Assembly: GCA_001599595.1 (NCBI GenBank)
Contig: BCHH01000001.1
Span: 2,575,837 to 2,639,836 of the forward strand
Length of the DNA stretch: 64,000 nt
Direction: 5' to 3'
Origin: Beverwykella pulmonaria
Taxonomy: Eukaryota; Ascomycota; Dothideomycetes; Pleosporales; Melanommataceae
Part shown: one piece after another, positions 8,486 to 18,575 of the stretch
How positions within the stretch are numbered: position 1 is the stretch's first letter
Layout of the letters: every line of letters begins with the position of its first letter
Notes under the pieces: model-generated
The model's input: only the letters and a program-made list of their open reading frames with translations
Told to the model about the DNA's origin: nothing
Database searches by the model: none
Position numbers and translations under genes: made by a program

Positions 8486-11400
8486 ATGAGCGAGTCTCTT
8501 TTCCGTTTCCATGTCGTACGTCCAGCGGTTAGCCCCGATCCGCGCTACCCACCGCTGCGACTGGCACAAACGTCCGACTTCCAAACTGCTCTCGCAAGAG
8601 CGGCACAGACCCCGACAAACCCTCGTAGTGCGATGGATTCGACAGCCAATAGCTTCCTCGCCTCACCTAAATTCATCTCTGATAGTTCCACGGATCCTAA
8701 CCTGACCCGCATTGACAAGGCCGCGAGCACTCTCGATACCCTCCCAACCACCGGCTTGACACATGCCGTGCTCCAAGCCGCCTTTACTACCGCTACCAGC
8801 ACAGCCCCAACCGCTTTTCTTGCCGAAGCCTGGCTCGCAATCGCAGAGTCCAATATCAAAGACTCCATCGTGGCACTTCGACACTTGGGCATCGAATCAA
8901 AGCTTGGCCAGGTAAACTCCCTCTCACGTCGTCTGCGCACGATCGACACCATTCGAAAAACTTCCGACGACGCCAATTTCCCTCTTAGCCCTGATGACCT
9001 CACATCATGGCGGCTCCGTCCCATCGTGGCACCGACGCTTTTCGACCTCAAGTCAATCTTGTCCACGGCCCAAGACTTGCAGCAACAACGCCAGATTGCT
9101 GCCACCGCATTCCAAGCGGGTCAAACCAGAGTGGCATCGCTTTACCAAGCCAGACTCGACTTGGCGAGCACACTGGACGGAATCATGGCCCTGTCGCCAG
9201 TCCATCGCGTCGTATCGCCGCCTGTTGCATTGCCTCCCCCGGTTGTCTCGACCGGCCCACTCAGCCCAGCGGCGATAGCGAACTCGCGCCTGCAGATGGT
9301 AAACCAGTACCACAGTCTCGCCCTCAAACAGTTCAACCTAAACCTCACTTTGACGGACCGGATCGCCGCTACGATCCAGCCCCCGGCAGGACCGAACGCT
9401 GACGTGAACCCCAACCTCACGCGTCCAACCATCAATCTGACATCCGTGGGCGAAAACCCCATCGACCGCTCCGCCGCATCCTCCCTAGTAGACATGTCCA
9501 GAAACCTGCTCGAGCACATGCAACAGATCAAGCCAGTGAACGATATCCCGCCCTTCACACTCCGGCAAGACGGGCTCATCCACTTCGCGCTCAAGCCAAC
9601 CGCGCTCGACGTGCTCTCCGCCACGGCTAAGCAGGTGCTGAAGAACGAAAACATCGACGTGACCGCCCAGGCCATCGACTCGACCGTGCGCCAGCTGCAG
9701 AACCGGCTCGCCTCCAACGCGGCCGCCCTGGACGGCGAGTACAAGCGCTACGCCAACCCAGTCGCCAAGGTCAGCCGGTTGGGCGGCGTGACCGTTTTCC
9801 ACAAGAACCCGGCCGTCGCGCCGTGGGCGCTGGCGTTCGCGACGGGCGAGCGCGTTCCGCCTGCGTTCGAGACGGCGCTTCCCGAACAGAGCTTTGGGGG
9901 CACCGCGAGGCACGCTTCTGTGCTGGGAATGGCGGACCTGATTGTTGCCAAACAGCAGCTCGTTGGCTATCAGAAGGGTGACGTTGCGTACGTGCAGAAT
10001 GTCTTGAAGGGCGAGAGCACCGTGCGGGAAATCACCGCCACGCAGCAGGTTACCTCGACTACCATGGTTGAGACGGAGAATACGACGGCGAGTTCGAACG
10101 AATTGAGCACAGCGGACCGGTTTGAGACGTCGACAGAGTGTGACAAGACCATCAAGGAGGCCGAGTCGCTCAAGGCGGGCATGACGCTCAATTCGTATGG
10201 GCCATCCGTGTCGGTGTCCGCCAATGTCTCTGGGTCGATGGACAGGAGCAAGGACGAGTCGTCCAAAGCATCGAGTAACTATGCGAGAGAGGTCACGAAC
10301 AAGGCTACGGAGAGTATTTCCAAAAGAGTTCTCACGCGAGTGCAAACGACCACGACGGAAACAAACCAACAGAAAGAGACGCACACGCTGGAGAACAAAG
10401 ACTCCAAGCGGAACACATCTGGCGTCTACCAATGGGTGAATAAGGTGTACCAGGCCCAAAACTGGTACTATGGGCAGCGCGTCATGTTGGATTTCATGCT
10501 TCCCGAGCCGGGTGCATTTCTCATGGATAAGGCGGCTAACGTTGCGTCCCAAAAGCCTGAGGACGTTACTTTTGTGCCATCATTTGTGGACGACGACTCG
10601 AAAATATCTCTAGAAACCTACTCGAAGTATGCGGGAGAATTTGGAGTAGCTGATATTCCCCCGCCGCCAGCGTTGATAAGCCGCAAAGCGGTCTCTTATG
10701 CTGCCGGTCCCACCACGGAACACTTCCATTCTGAAGTGGTGGCAATACCGGCCGGATACAGTGTGGAAGGCATTTCATGCCAAGTGACTGGTACAGCTGA
10801 TGGAGCCTGGGCGACGAGTTGGGTTGGGGTGATTTGCGTTAGTCACAGAACATCGTTTTTGCCAAATGTCCATTACTAACTTCAAATAGGGCGAATCATT
10901 CAGATTCCAATGGGACCCTCGCTCTAACGGCAACATGTCCTACTCTGACAATGGAAACCATGAGCAAAATGAAGTCGCGTTCTCTGTGACAGCTCAAGGT
11001 ATGCTGCAGCTCAGCTGCAACGTGGAGTTCCTCCTCAAAGCCACCCAGGAAGCAAAGGACAACTGGCGACGCGACGCATACATCAAGCTCAAGATCGCCC
11101 ACGAAAAGCTAGTGGACGCGCAAAAAGATAGCATCCAGCGCGCCAAGTTCAGCAGCGCCGTTGCCGGTCCGCTGGGCCAGAACCCTGCCGCCAACCTCAT
11201 CACGATGCGCAACGAGATCAAGAAGATGTGCATCGAGACGATCACGGACCAGCACTTCGACAAGCGCTCAGCAATCGCTCCCTCGAGCACCATCGCCGAC
11301 GACGGGTTGGCAATCTCCGAGATCGACCTTGACGCCGCGTGGAAGTACGGCCCGGCCGTGCGCTTCTTCGAGGAGGCCTTCGAGTGGGAGCAGATGACCT

Positions 11401-11810
11401 GGCTGACCTATCCCTACTTCTGGGCCCGCAAGCAAAAGTGGTTCCAGAAGGTGGCCTACGAGGACGACGACCCTGTCTACCAGGACTTCATGCGCGCCGG
11501 CTTCGCCCGCGCCAACGTCCCCATTCGCCCTGGCTTCGAGGCCGCCGTCGACCATTTCTTGACTACCGGCCAGATCTGGAATGGAGGACCTTTGCCTGGC
11601 TTGACCAGCGAGCTGTTCTTGCCCATTGCGGCTGAGATCCAGGAACGGCTTGGGAAGCCGCTGGCGGAGCCGGTTCCGTATGGTGATCCTTGGACTGTGA
11701 ATGTCCCGACGAATTTGGTCAAGTTGCGCCTGGACGACGACTTGCCGTTCTGGACGCTCAAGGGCAAAGATTGGGTGCCGAACGAGGATAAGCTGCCTGT
11801 TGCGACGTAG
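8486..11810 (+). CDS. Large bacterial-type protein of unknown function (1090 residues, one intron)
   Basis: Exons 8486-10837 and 10890-11810 join in phase 0 across a 52 bp intron (donor GTTAGT, branch TTACTAAC, acceptor AAATAG), giving 1090 residues. The N-terminal ~450 residues are Ala/Thr/Pro-rich and helical. Residues about 500-650 are Thr/Ser/Glu-rich and probably coiled coil, ending in GVYQWVNKVYQAQNWYYGQR and LDFMLPEPGAF. The C-terminal part has FEEAFEWEQMTWLTYPYFW, then VPIRPGFEAAVDHFLTTGQIW and VPYGDPWTVNVPTNLV. I recall very similar blocks in large uncharacterised bacterial proteins; I know no function, and this is memory, not a search. There is no signal peptide and no transmembrane segment. 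The clean spliceosomal intron implies it has been a fungal gene for some time. It is divergent from the nuclease-toxin-like gene; co-regulation is inference. Confidence 0.75.
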
Positions 11811-12107
11811 ATATTATCAATAAATGTAGAGGAATCTGGTACTGTGGTTGTGTTGCACTTACATGCCCGGCTTATTACGTATCATGACGTAGTGCCATTT
11901 TCCCTCTTCACCCACTTCAACAAGTCTGGGGAGGTGTACACAATACATCCGGAATCCGGGCCTCAGTTTTCGGTAGTTATTACGAGAATTGGGATTACCG
12001 TGCTTCCGAAATTGGGTTATCCTTACACCTGCTTATTTCCCAAAAAGAGTACGTTAGTGTTTCCACCCAATCACTAACGCAAATGGTTTACTCTATACCA
12101 AGTTTAA

Positions 12108-12368
12108 AAAGCGGATCTTCGGGTCGATGGAGCAGGTTTCTACCCAAAATTATTGTAGGCCATCATGTTTGGCTTGTTTACTGCAGAAGAGCAGCTTCTG
12201 GAAGGCAGGCTTATTGGCGTATGTGCCGTCTATAATTTTATAAAGTTTGATCTCATTATTTGGCTCAGTGCTCCAGGTGTGTGACAGGATAGCAAAAGGC
12301 GGTGCTTTGTCTTCTTGGAATAACTCTGGGCTGAAGCTGCCATCCTTATTAATCTTGAGAAGACGCAT
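12108..12368 (-). pseudogene. HET-domain (heterokaryon incompatibility) fragment
   Basis: Starts with MRLLKINKDGSF and continues to PPFAILSHTW, the standard N-terminal opening of fungal HET proteins, then a degraded middle and KQAKHDGLQ. The next codon is TAA (about 12148-12150), where the family has a tyrosine, and the same frame goes on with FWVETCSID, matching the HET motif FWVDTCCID. So the gene is cut by a nonsense change and then loses similarity within about 10 codons; the rest of the domain is missing. HET proteins trigger cell death after fusion of unlike hyphae; this copy cannot. Confidence 0.8.
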
Positions 12369-13158
12369 CAGTGGGTAGGAATACGTATAAGAGAGTTTTT
12401 AGTAGCTATAGCAACTGTAGTATTGAGATAAATTTGAGATTATTCAGAACCACATTATCTTTCTTCAACGGGATCGTCGTGAGAGTTGGTAGGCACAGGC
12501 GGGGCTGTGCAGTAAGGGCGGTTTGGCTAGATGCAAGGCGCACTTCAGCCGGAGATGTGGCGCATGAGGTTCTTGTCTGAGGAATCAACTGTGAGAAATT
12601 CAGGCAGAAAACTTGTGTAAGAAAGGCAGGTACTTTCAGCGCGGCAGCTGCAGGAGAATGTACATCTTGTATCTGTATTCGCTTGAAGAGTTCGCTGCTG
12701 GCTAAGCCGTTTACAGGACTTACACTGACTCATCTACTCGTAGGTAAGCATTGCTCAAGCAGTCTTGGCGGAAGCGGGTACGATGAATCTTGATCTGCGC
12801 AGAGTGTAAGCAGGCCCCTTTTCACACGGACCACACAGATGGTGATCTTTAGCCAACTTGAGATCCATCTTCTTGAACAGACATCACGTTGCGCCAGCAG
12901 AACGGTTGGCGATTTTTGATTGGGGTCCCTAAATCCGACCCACTCAGCCTTTCTCAGTGAGTGAATGCTTGCATTGATTTTGATTGTATACTCCTAAAAT
13001 GCCAAGAAGTAAGTTGTCTAAGCTCGGGCCATAACCTAAATCCATCGTCCACTCTTCACCAAGATTTCATCAAGTAATCAAAACATCGTGATTATGAAAA
13101 AAGAAGATCGATGTGGTATTTTTAGCATTGGTCTCCTATTCCCACTCTCTGCTGCTCA
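12369..13158. other. No supportable gene
   Basis: Short open frames only. The end of this stretch is the 3' flank of the bZIP gene. Confidence 0.4.
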
Positions 13159-13258
13159 ATTATCGCGCCTCCTGTGTTAGTCTATGCATTTCCCAACGTA
13201 AGTCAGTATTTTCGCGCGTAGTTTTATCATTCTGCAATCTGAGACTAATTATCTGCTG

Positions 13259-13945
13259 TTAGAGAAAGAGTATTTTGTCTTCAAGCTCTGACTGGCGTAT
13301 AAGCCAAATCTTCTTCTCGTTCTCAAGTTCTTCCATCCGGTTTCTTTTCCGTTGACGACTCCTGAGACTACAGTTGACGTTAGCAAAGAATTCAATGAAA
13401 GGACAGTTCAGGCTACTTTTATACAGCTGAACTATCTAAGACGGAACATACGCGGCCTCTATATTCCTGATTATTCTTTTTTGTCGCCTGAGATTCTGCT
13501 TTTCTTCTTCCGTAGTAGCTTGCTCTATTAATCGATCGATTTCCTCCAGACTTGGATCTTGGCGGACCGTCCTAGAGCCTCGAATCGTTTTATGACATGC
13601 GAGTTCTCTGACCCTAAAGCGTGGATCTCTATCGCCGACATCTTGTTGGACTTTGGGGGTTGAATTTTCTTTCAATGGAGACTTATTGGCTATTGATAAT
13701 GACGCGCCTGAAACAAGTCGCATATCTTCGGCGGGGTGTATGGTTTGGGCTAGTGGTATGTCGCTAATGAGCGTAGGGACTGTTGCTATGTACGGCTGGA
13801 CTGGGGTAGTCGTGAATGAACCAAAGTCATTATAACCTTCGGAGGTGGCAACGGTTGGGAAAAAACTAAGACTGAATAGGTCGTCTACAGCCGCAAATAT
13901 ATGTTGCCCCGAGTCAATAAAGACGAAACTGATGCTGGCAAGCAT
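13259..13945 (-). CDS. bZIP transcription factor, zipper interrupted by a stop codon
   Basis: Exon 1 (13452-13945) and exon 2 (13259-13367) join across an 84 bp intron (GTATGT...TGTAG) placed inside the basic region. The join gives RIIRNIEAALRSRQRKRNR, which has the bZIP signature N-x7-R followed by R-x9-L, close to Gcn4-type basic regions. The predicted product is 200 residues, ending LEDKILFL and then TAA at 13259-13261. In the same frame sequence continues for 33 more codons (to TAA at 13160-13162), with leucines still on the heptad register (LEDKILFL, then L, L and L at +28, +42 and +49 from the first zipper leucine). So the stop falls in the middle of a zipper that is otherwise intact. 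It may be a recent pseudogene, a truncated variant or a readthrough site. The start at 13945 is the first ATG; an upstream exon is possible. Confidence 0.7.
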
Positions 13946-15735
13946 TAATTCACTCCTTTGTGGATCTTACATACTTCTCCGATGCACTTTCCGTTTCAGG
14001 AATCGTAGATGCTTTGTAGTGTCCTCCTTCTCCTGTCTCCACCATAGAAAATGGACAGACAGTATAGTCCAAAATTTCGGTTGCCATTTCTTCAAGTGTA
14101 CGAGGAGTTGGGCCACTGGTGTATCTGGTAACGACTTGAAAAGCAAAAGAGCTAGTATGCTGAATGAGCTTTAGGACGTAACCAAGAGCTACTTATACTG
14201 AACGAACGCAAATTCAGGCTTCGGGTCTAGCAAGATCCCATCTATCCCTCCACAAGAGAGGCTTTGCTTCGAGTGTGTCTAGGGAGTCTCGACTCACCGT
14301 TAAACAGGCAATGCCGGAGATTATCTGTTCCGGCCTCCTTCTATTGATCATACCACTACCAATGACTAAAGTTCTCCTACTAGTGGTGTATGAATGTTTC
14401 ATCGACTCATGCGTGCTTCGCCTCTAATCAGTCACTCTGGGAAGCTAAGCCATACACAAATCGCCATGTTAGATGCCGGTGTTGGGGAGACCAGCACATT
14501 TCCAATGGACAATATCTCGATATCCCCGGCTTCCACCCTTAATTCGCCTTGCCATATTCCCCCATGCCCCAATAGGTCCACGGCTTCGCCTTCAGTCCAC
14601 GCAAATTTGTGAACAGGGCCGCATCAGCTATATCAGCTAATTCCACTCCAAACCGCGAGTAGTTCTTCATACACAAGTGATTCCCGCCTGCGAGGGTATT
14701 CTACCGTCATCTCCTATCCTGGTTATGCAAATGGAGTCCTGCTTACGACGCCGAGAGAGAGCGCTCCATTGGCGGTAGATCCACCTTTCCGACGCAATCT
14801 ACAACAATAAAGCGGCGGTGAACCATCTGGTGACCAAAGTTGGAACTGGCTGTGCAACAAGATTTGCCCAGGCCTGCTCCTCCAAAGGTGGTGGCTTTCT
14901 TGGACTGTTTTTCGACCCTACCAGCGGAGAAGGCTGCAATCCGGGTTTTCTGCAATGGAGTCCTTAGGACCCTAAACCGCCGAAGCTCTGCGTCGTAATC
15001 TCACGATGTGCGCAGCAAGGCACACCGCAGCTGGCGGCGAGGAAATAACCCAATATGCTAGCTGGCAGCGGTGCGGATCTGCAGTGAAACACTGCGAAGG
15101 CTTTACCGAAATGGCGAGGGGGACGAGCGAGGATATAGGAGCAAGCACAGGCAGACAGCTCGCAAGCATAAGGAGTGCGACTTCTTTGTCCAAACGCTAT
15201 CTCCTCTGCACTTCCCCATCATCAGCTCATTGACATTCAAAGAAATTCTATCTCTGCAGTTTAACATCTACTTCGGTCTTACAAGCTACCTTTGTCCATA
15301 TGACGCATCCCAAAATAGCAAGGGGGCCCATTTTTGTACCCTAACATACTTCGTGAACGTGGCGGATGCGTGGCTCGTACTGTAACATAATTTGTGGGCG
15401 TGGCTCTAAATTTAAGGGCCCCATTTTTGGGACGCCATCCTAAACACCAAGCAAGGAATGGCTGTTCGATTGTATTGTAAAACGTGGACGGAGTGCAGAA
15501 TCAGGGGATGGAAAAGGGGCCTGAGATTGGGCCGCAGAGATGTTAAGGGACCAAAAGTGTTGAAGTAAGTGATTGCATATTGATGTCTTGAGATATAGTA
15601 TCGAAACGTCATATATGTATGCCTTCCCAACCACCATATTATTCCACGGCCACCATGATAATTGAGTTAGAATCGTAGTGTCTACAACACTATGTCGATA
15701 GGAGCTTGATCCCATTCCTACGCTCATCCCTACAA
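13946..15735. other. Gene-poor stretch with repeat fragments
   Basis: No open frame carries a recognisable domain. It contains one copy of a dispersed repeat (14288-14354). It also contains, at about 15319-15430, degenerate direct repeats: AAGGGGGCCCATTTTTG and AAGGGCCCCATTTTTG flank two related units beginning GTACCCTAACATA and GTACTGTAACATA and both ending GGCTC. Confidence 0.4.
14288..14354. repeat. Dispersed ~68 bp repeat, copy 1
   Basis: Shares GACTCACCGTTAA, GCCGGAGA, TATCTGTTC and CTCCTT with 17211-17280 in the same order and orientation, about 80% identical, differences mainly transitions. It contains the inverted repeat GCCGGA...TCCGGC. Probably a remnant of a small mobile element. 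Confidence 0.5.
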
Positions 15736-16512
15736 TTACAAACGAAAGACGGCATCTGCGGCTGATTCCAACTGAATCAAGTCTTCTGCATCCCAGATGT
15801 CTTTGAGCAGTTCATACACTTCTTCGCTGCAGTCCTTCCAGTCCGCAGAGCCACCAAAGAACTCACGAAATGTAGACTCCGAGACAATTGCAAATATATG
15901 GCCTGCCCATCTACCTTAAGTGATATTTTTGTCCTTATAGTTCATACCAGTTGATGAATCTTGAGACCAACAAATTTGAGATATCGCTGCATCCCCAAGA
16001 CTCTGAACACTTTTGTCCCACGGTTTGCCCAGCTCTCTCCAACGGAATTTGCCGCTGCCTAGGACATATTCCCGAGCCGTCAAGTTCAGCAAAACATGCT
16101 GCTCCATAGAAGGAAATGATTCTTCCATCACCCTAGTGTATTCCTGTCGAAAATTCCCCGCCAACTTCGGATAAGAGGACAAGTTTTTCAGCAAAGCATT
16201 TGCACTATCACTTAACGACACTATTGCAGCTCTGTTGATATCGTAAAGAGTGTTTGGCCTTCCTTCTGATTCGAATTGATAGTCTTCTGGTAATTTAGTA
16301 GAGCATTCTCCAACATAAATGATTCTTTTGTTTGCCCAGAAGCCGAGATTGTTGTCGAACAGCAATCGAACTAGCGGTGGTATATCATCTTCGGTTAAGT
16401 ACTCTCCAAGACTAGTTTCAGTTGCTCCACGCAACTGTTCCATATAGATGGAAGTGAGTAGTTCCAAAAATTCTTCATCCATGTTGTTTTCGGCAATGCC
16501 TTCTTTGGCCAT
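15736..16512 (-). CDS. Unknown fungal protein, 247 residues; very short intron or frameshift
   Basis: The main frame runs from ATG at 16512 for 188 codons. Near 15947 it should switch frame: the next frame (15736-15914) reads GRWAGHIFAIVSESTFREFF and ends DAVFRL before TAA. RWAGH followed by an acidic Trp-containing tail is a pattern I recall from the ends of uncharacterised fungal proteins. The only splice pair I can place that keeps the frame is GTATGA at 15947 and TTAAG ending at 15915, a 33 bp intron, shorter than usual for these fungi. So either an unusually small intron or an indel pseudogene is present. No catalytic motif, signal peptide or membrane segment. Function unknown. Confidence 0.5.
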
Positions 16513-17432
16513 ACTATTTCTAGGCTCTTCTCCCTCAGCAGTTTTATGACATAGTCGAAGTTTCGATACTACGCTAGCTTCTATCTCAGGAATGTCTCTG
16601 TTACAGTCATTAAGGACATTCCTTCCTTGTAGGAAATCAAGTCTATGCTCAGTTAGCGACTATAGCCATTCGGATCACAAAAAAATAATTGCTTGGATTT
16701 TGGAACTAGAAGTAAGGTCAACAATTCAGCCCAGCAAATCCACCAGGAAGAAATACGGCAGGCCTCAGGCCAGGTACAGCTAGTTGCTCCTGTTCATCTG
16801 GGCATGCGATCTGCCACTCTTGTATCATGGCAATAGTAGTGTTTAGGCGTTTATCTTGAAAGATGGGATAATAAATGATGAAATGCGTTAGAAACTCTAA
16901 ACGGAGGAATTAGAGTAGATAGAGTGATGAATACAATCGGTGAAGAATATGCGATGAAGTTTCGAAGTTTGTATGGGGCTTATTTCCTGAGAAGTATAGA
17001 GGATAAAGAAAAGAGTGCATTAGGAGGAGATTACGCTGTATTTATAACATTCTTCCCCTAGGGACTTCCCTTCTCCACTGAGATGAGCCGCGTATGCATA
17101 TTGTAAAGGCTGCGGCATAATCAAAAAACGCCAACTAGAGGCAGTGCCACTGTCCAATCGACAATGAAAAACGATAAGCCGTAAACCACTCCTTACACCT
17201 TCTCTTGAAGATTCGACTCACCGTTAACGAGGCGAAGCCGGAGACTATCTGTTCTGGACTCCTTACAATCAATCATGCCAGCCATGGAAGTCCAGCCGAT
17301 CGTACGATCCCACGAGCAGACAGTTCACTCCCGAGATGATGCCCTTAAAAAACTTTGAATGGATAAAATAGGAACCTAGTGGAAAGGATTTGCCTCTTTC
17401 CAGTAGTCATCGATTGTATTGAGGTATGAAAA
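16513..17432. other. No supportable gene; contains a repeat copy
   Basis: AT-rich, stops in all frames. It should contain the promoter of the unknown gene at 15736-16512. Repeat copy 2 lies at 17211-17280. Confidence 0.4.
17211..17280. repeat. Dispersed ~70 bp repeat, copy 2
   Basis: Partner of 14288-14354, same orientation, beginning GATTCGACTCACCGTTAA and ending CAATCATGCCA. The central palindrome is partly decayed here (CCGGAGA...TTCTGGA). Confidence 0.5.
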
Positions 17433-18008
17433 CTAGATGTTGATGGACCATGGTGAGAATGGCATCATTTCTATCGAACTATTATCGTTGAAAGCCTTGA
17501 ATTTCGTCCCCAGATTTCTCACCCGCGCATTGAATCGTGAATATGAGGGAAAGGTCCCCGTACCGGATGGACACAAGCAATCACATAGAAATTTGATGCG
17601 ATAAGTATCCAAGATTTGGCGCAATGCTTGTACCTCTCCTTCGCTCCAAACTGTGTTCAGCGCGCCTACTAAACTATTCCACAACGCTGTCTTTGAGCCT
17701 CTGAGGTTGCTTAAGAGTGCTAAGAGTCCGGTGGCGATGGTGTTGCACTCCTCCCAGATGCTCAATATCTCCTTGTCCGCCATTGATAGGCTGGCGAGAG
17801 GAGATCTTTGCAATGGAAGAGACGCCTTGATGAATTCATTGTGCTTGCAAAGGTCGCGCGTGAGATTCTCGAGGGTGTAGTGTTGGTCCCAGTGAGGACT
17901 GTCTGGGCTCGCGCGATCTATTTGGACGGTCTGCGAAATGATTCTGCCTGTGAAGTCGCTGAACTGAATGACATTTGCAGCAACAACTAGGGCCGTAAGA
18001 GCCTCCAT
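17433..18008 (-). CDS. Lone fungal STAND/NACHT N-terminal helical domain
   Basis: 191 residues starting MEALTALVVAANVIQFSDF, a hydrophobic first helix typical of the N-terminal domain of fungal NACHT/STAND and ankyrin proteins. A helical middle follows, including ALWNSLVGALNTVWSEGEVQ and RQILDTYRI, both normal for this domain. In the family this domain is followed by a P-loop NTPase; here no Walker motif follows and the frame ends about 40 residues after the domain, the tail looking like read-through of an intron or unrelated DNA. So this is a truncated gene or a solo-domain protein. Its full-length relatives act in non-self recognition and cell death. Confidence 0.6.
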   Translation of the reverse strand: MEALTALVVAANVIQFSDFTGRIISQTVQIDRASPDSPHWDQHYTLENLTRDLCKHNEFIKASLPLQRSPLASLSMADKEILSIWEECNTIATGLLALLSNLRGSKTALWNSLVGALNTVWSEGEVQALRQILDTYRIKFLCDCLCPSGTGTFPSYSRFNARVRNLGTKFKAFNDNSSIEMMPFSPWSINI

Positions 18009-18575
18009 TGAACTGGTGATTGTTCTAGGGCAGTCGGAGAGGGTGTCATTGCAGGCTAATATTTCTTGTTTGTGGGCAACAAGGCAAGGCTGGATACCTC
18101 GCGATGATCCGGGTCACGCTGAGCTGAGCTCACTTGCATGACGTACAACCATGCGGCCTCATACAAAGGGCGCAACCAAACTCCCACGTGACTACCTTAT
18201 CGTGTCGTTGAAGAATTTACAAGGACATTGTGAGAAGAGAATAAAGGGGAAGCACGAGTAAGGAAGGAAAGGTAGTTGGTGGGTTGAGCACACAAACTAA
18301 CTGGAAAAAGGCTGCAAAAGCATGGCGTGACGTCGATCACTTATTCGCAGAAGGAGCTCTGAGCAGTGGGCGCTGGAGTGAATTATACCGGCAGGTGACA
18401 AACATTACAAACTCAATAAGCGCAAGAATGAGATGTGCCCACGCTCTTGTGGACAATTCTGGGTTGCTTCATTCTCAATCAACTGTTATCCGAAATATGC
18501 ACATTGCCAACCATATGGGTATACGCTCCAAAACCTCATTTGCGTGGACTCGTGAAATGTAGACTACCAGGACTA
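18009..18575. other. Intergenic, no gene seen
   Basis: Upstream of the STAND-domain gene and downstream of OTU1. No motif or repeat recognised. Confidence 0.4.

Noticed and set aside
9485..10552. 355-codon open frame antisense to the 1090-residue gene
   Set aside because: Arg/His/Leu-rich shadow of a GC-rich real gene; no motif, and the sense frame carries all conserved blocks.
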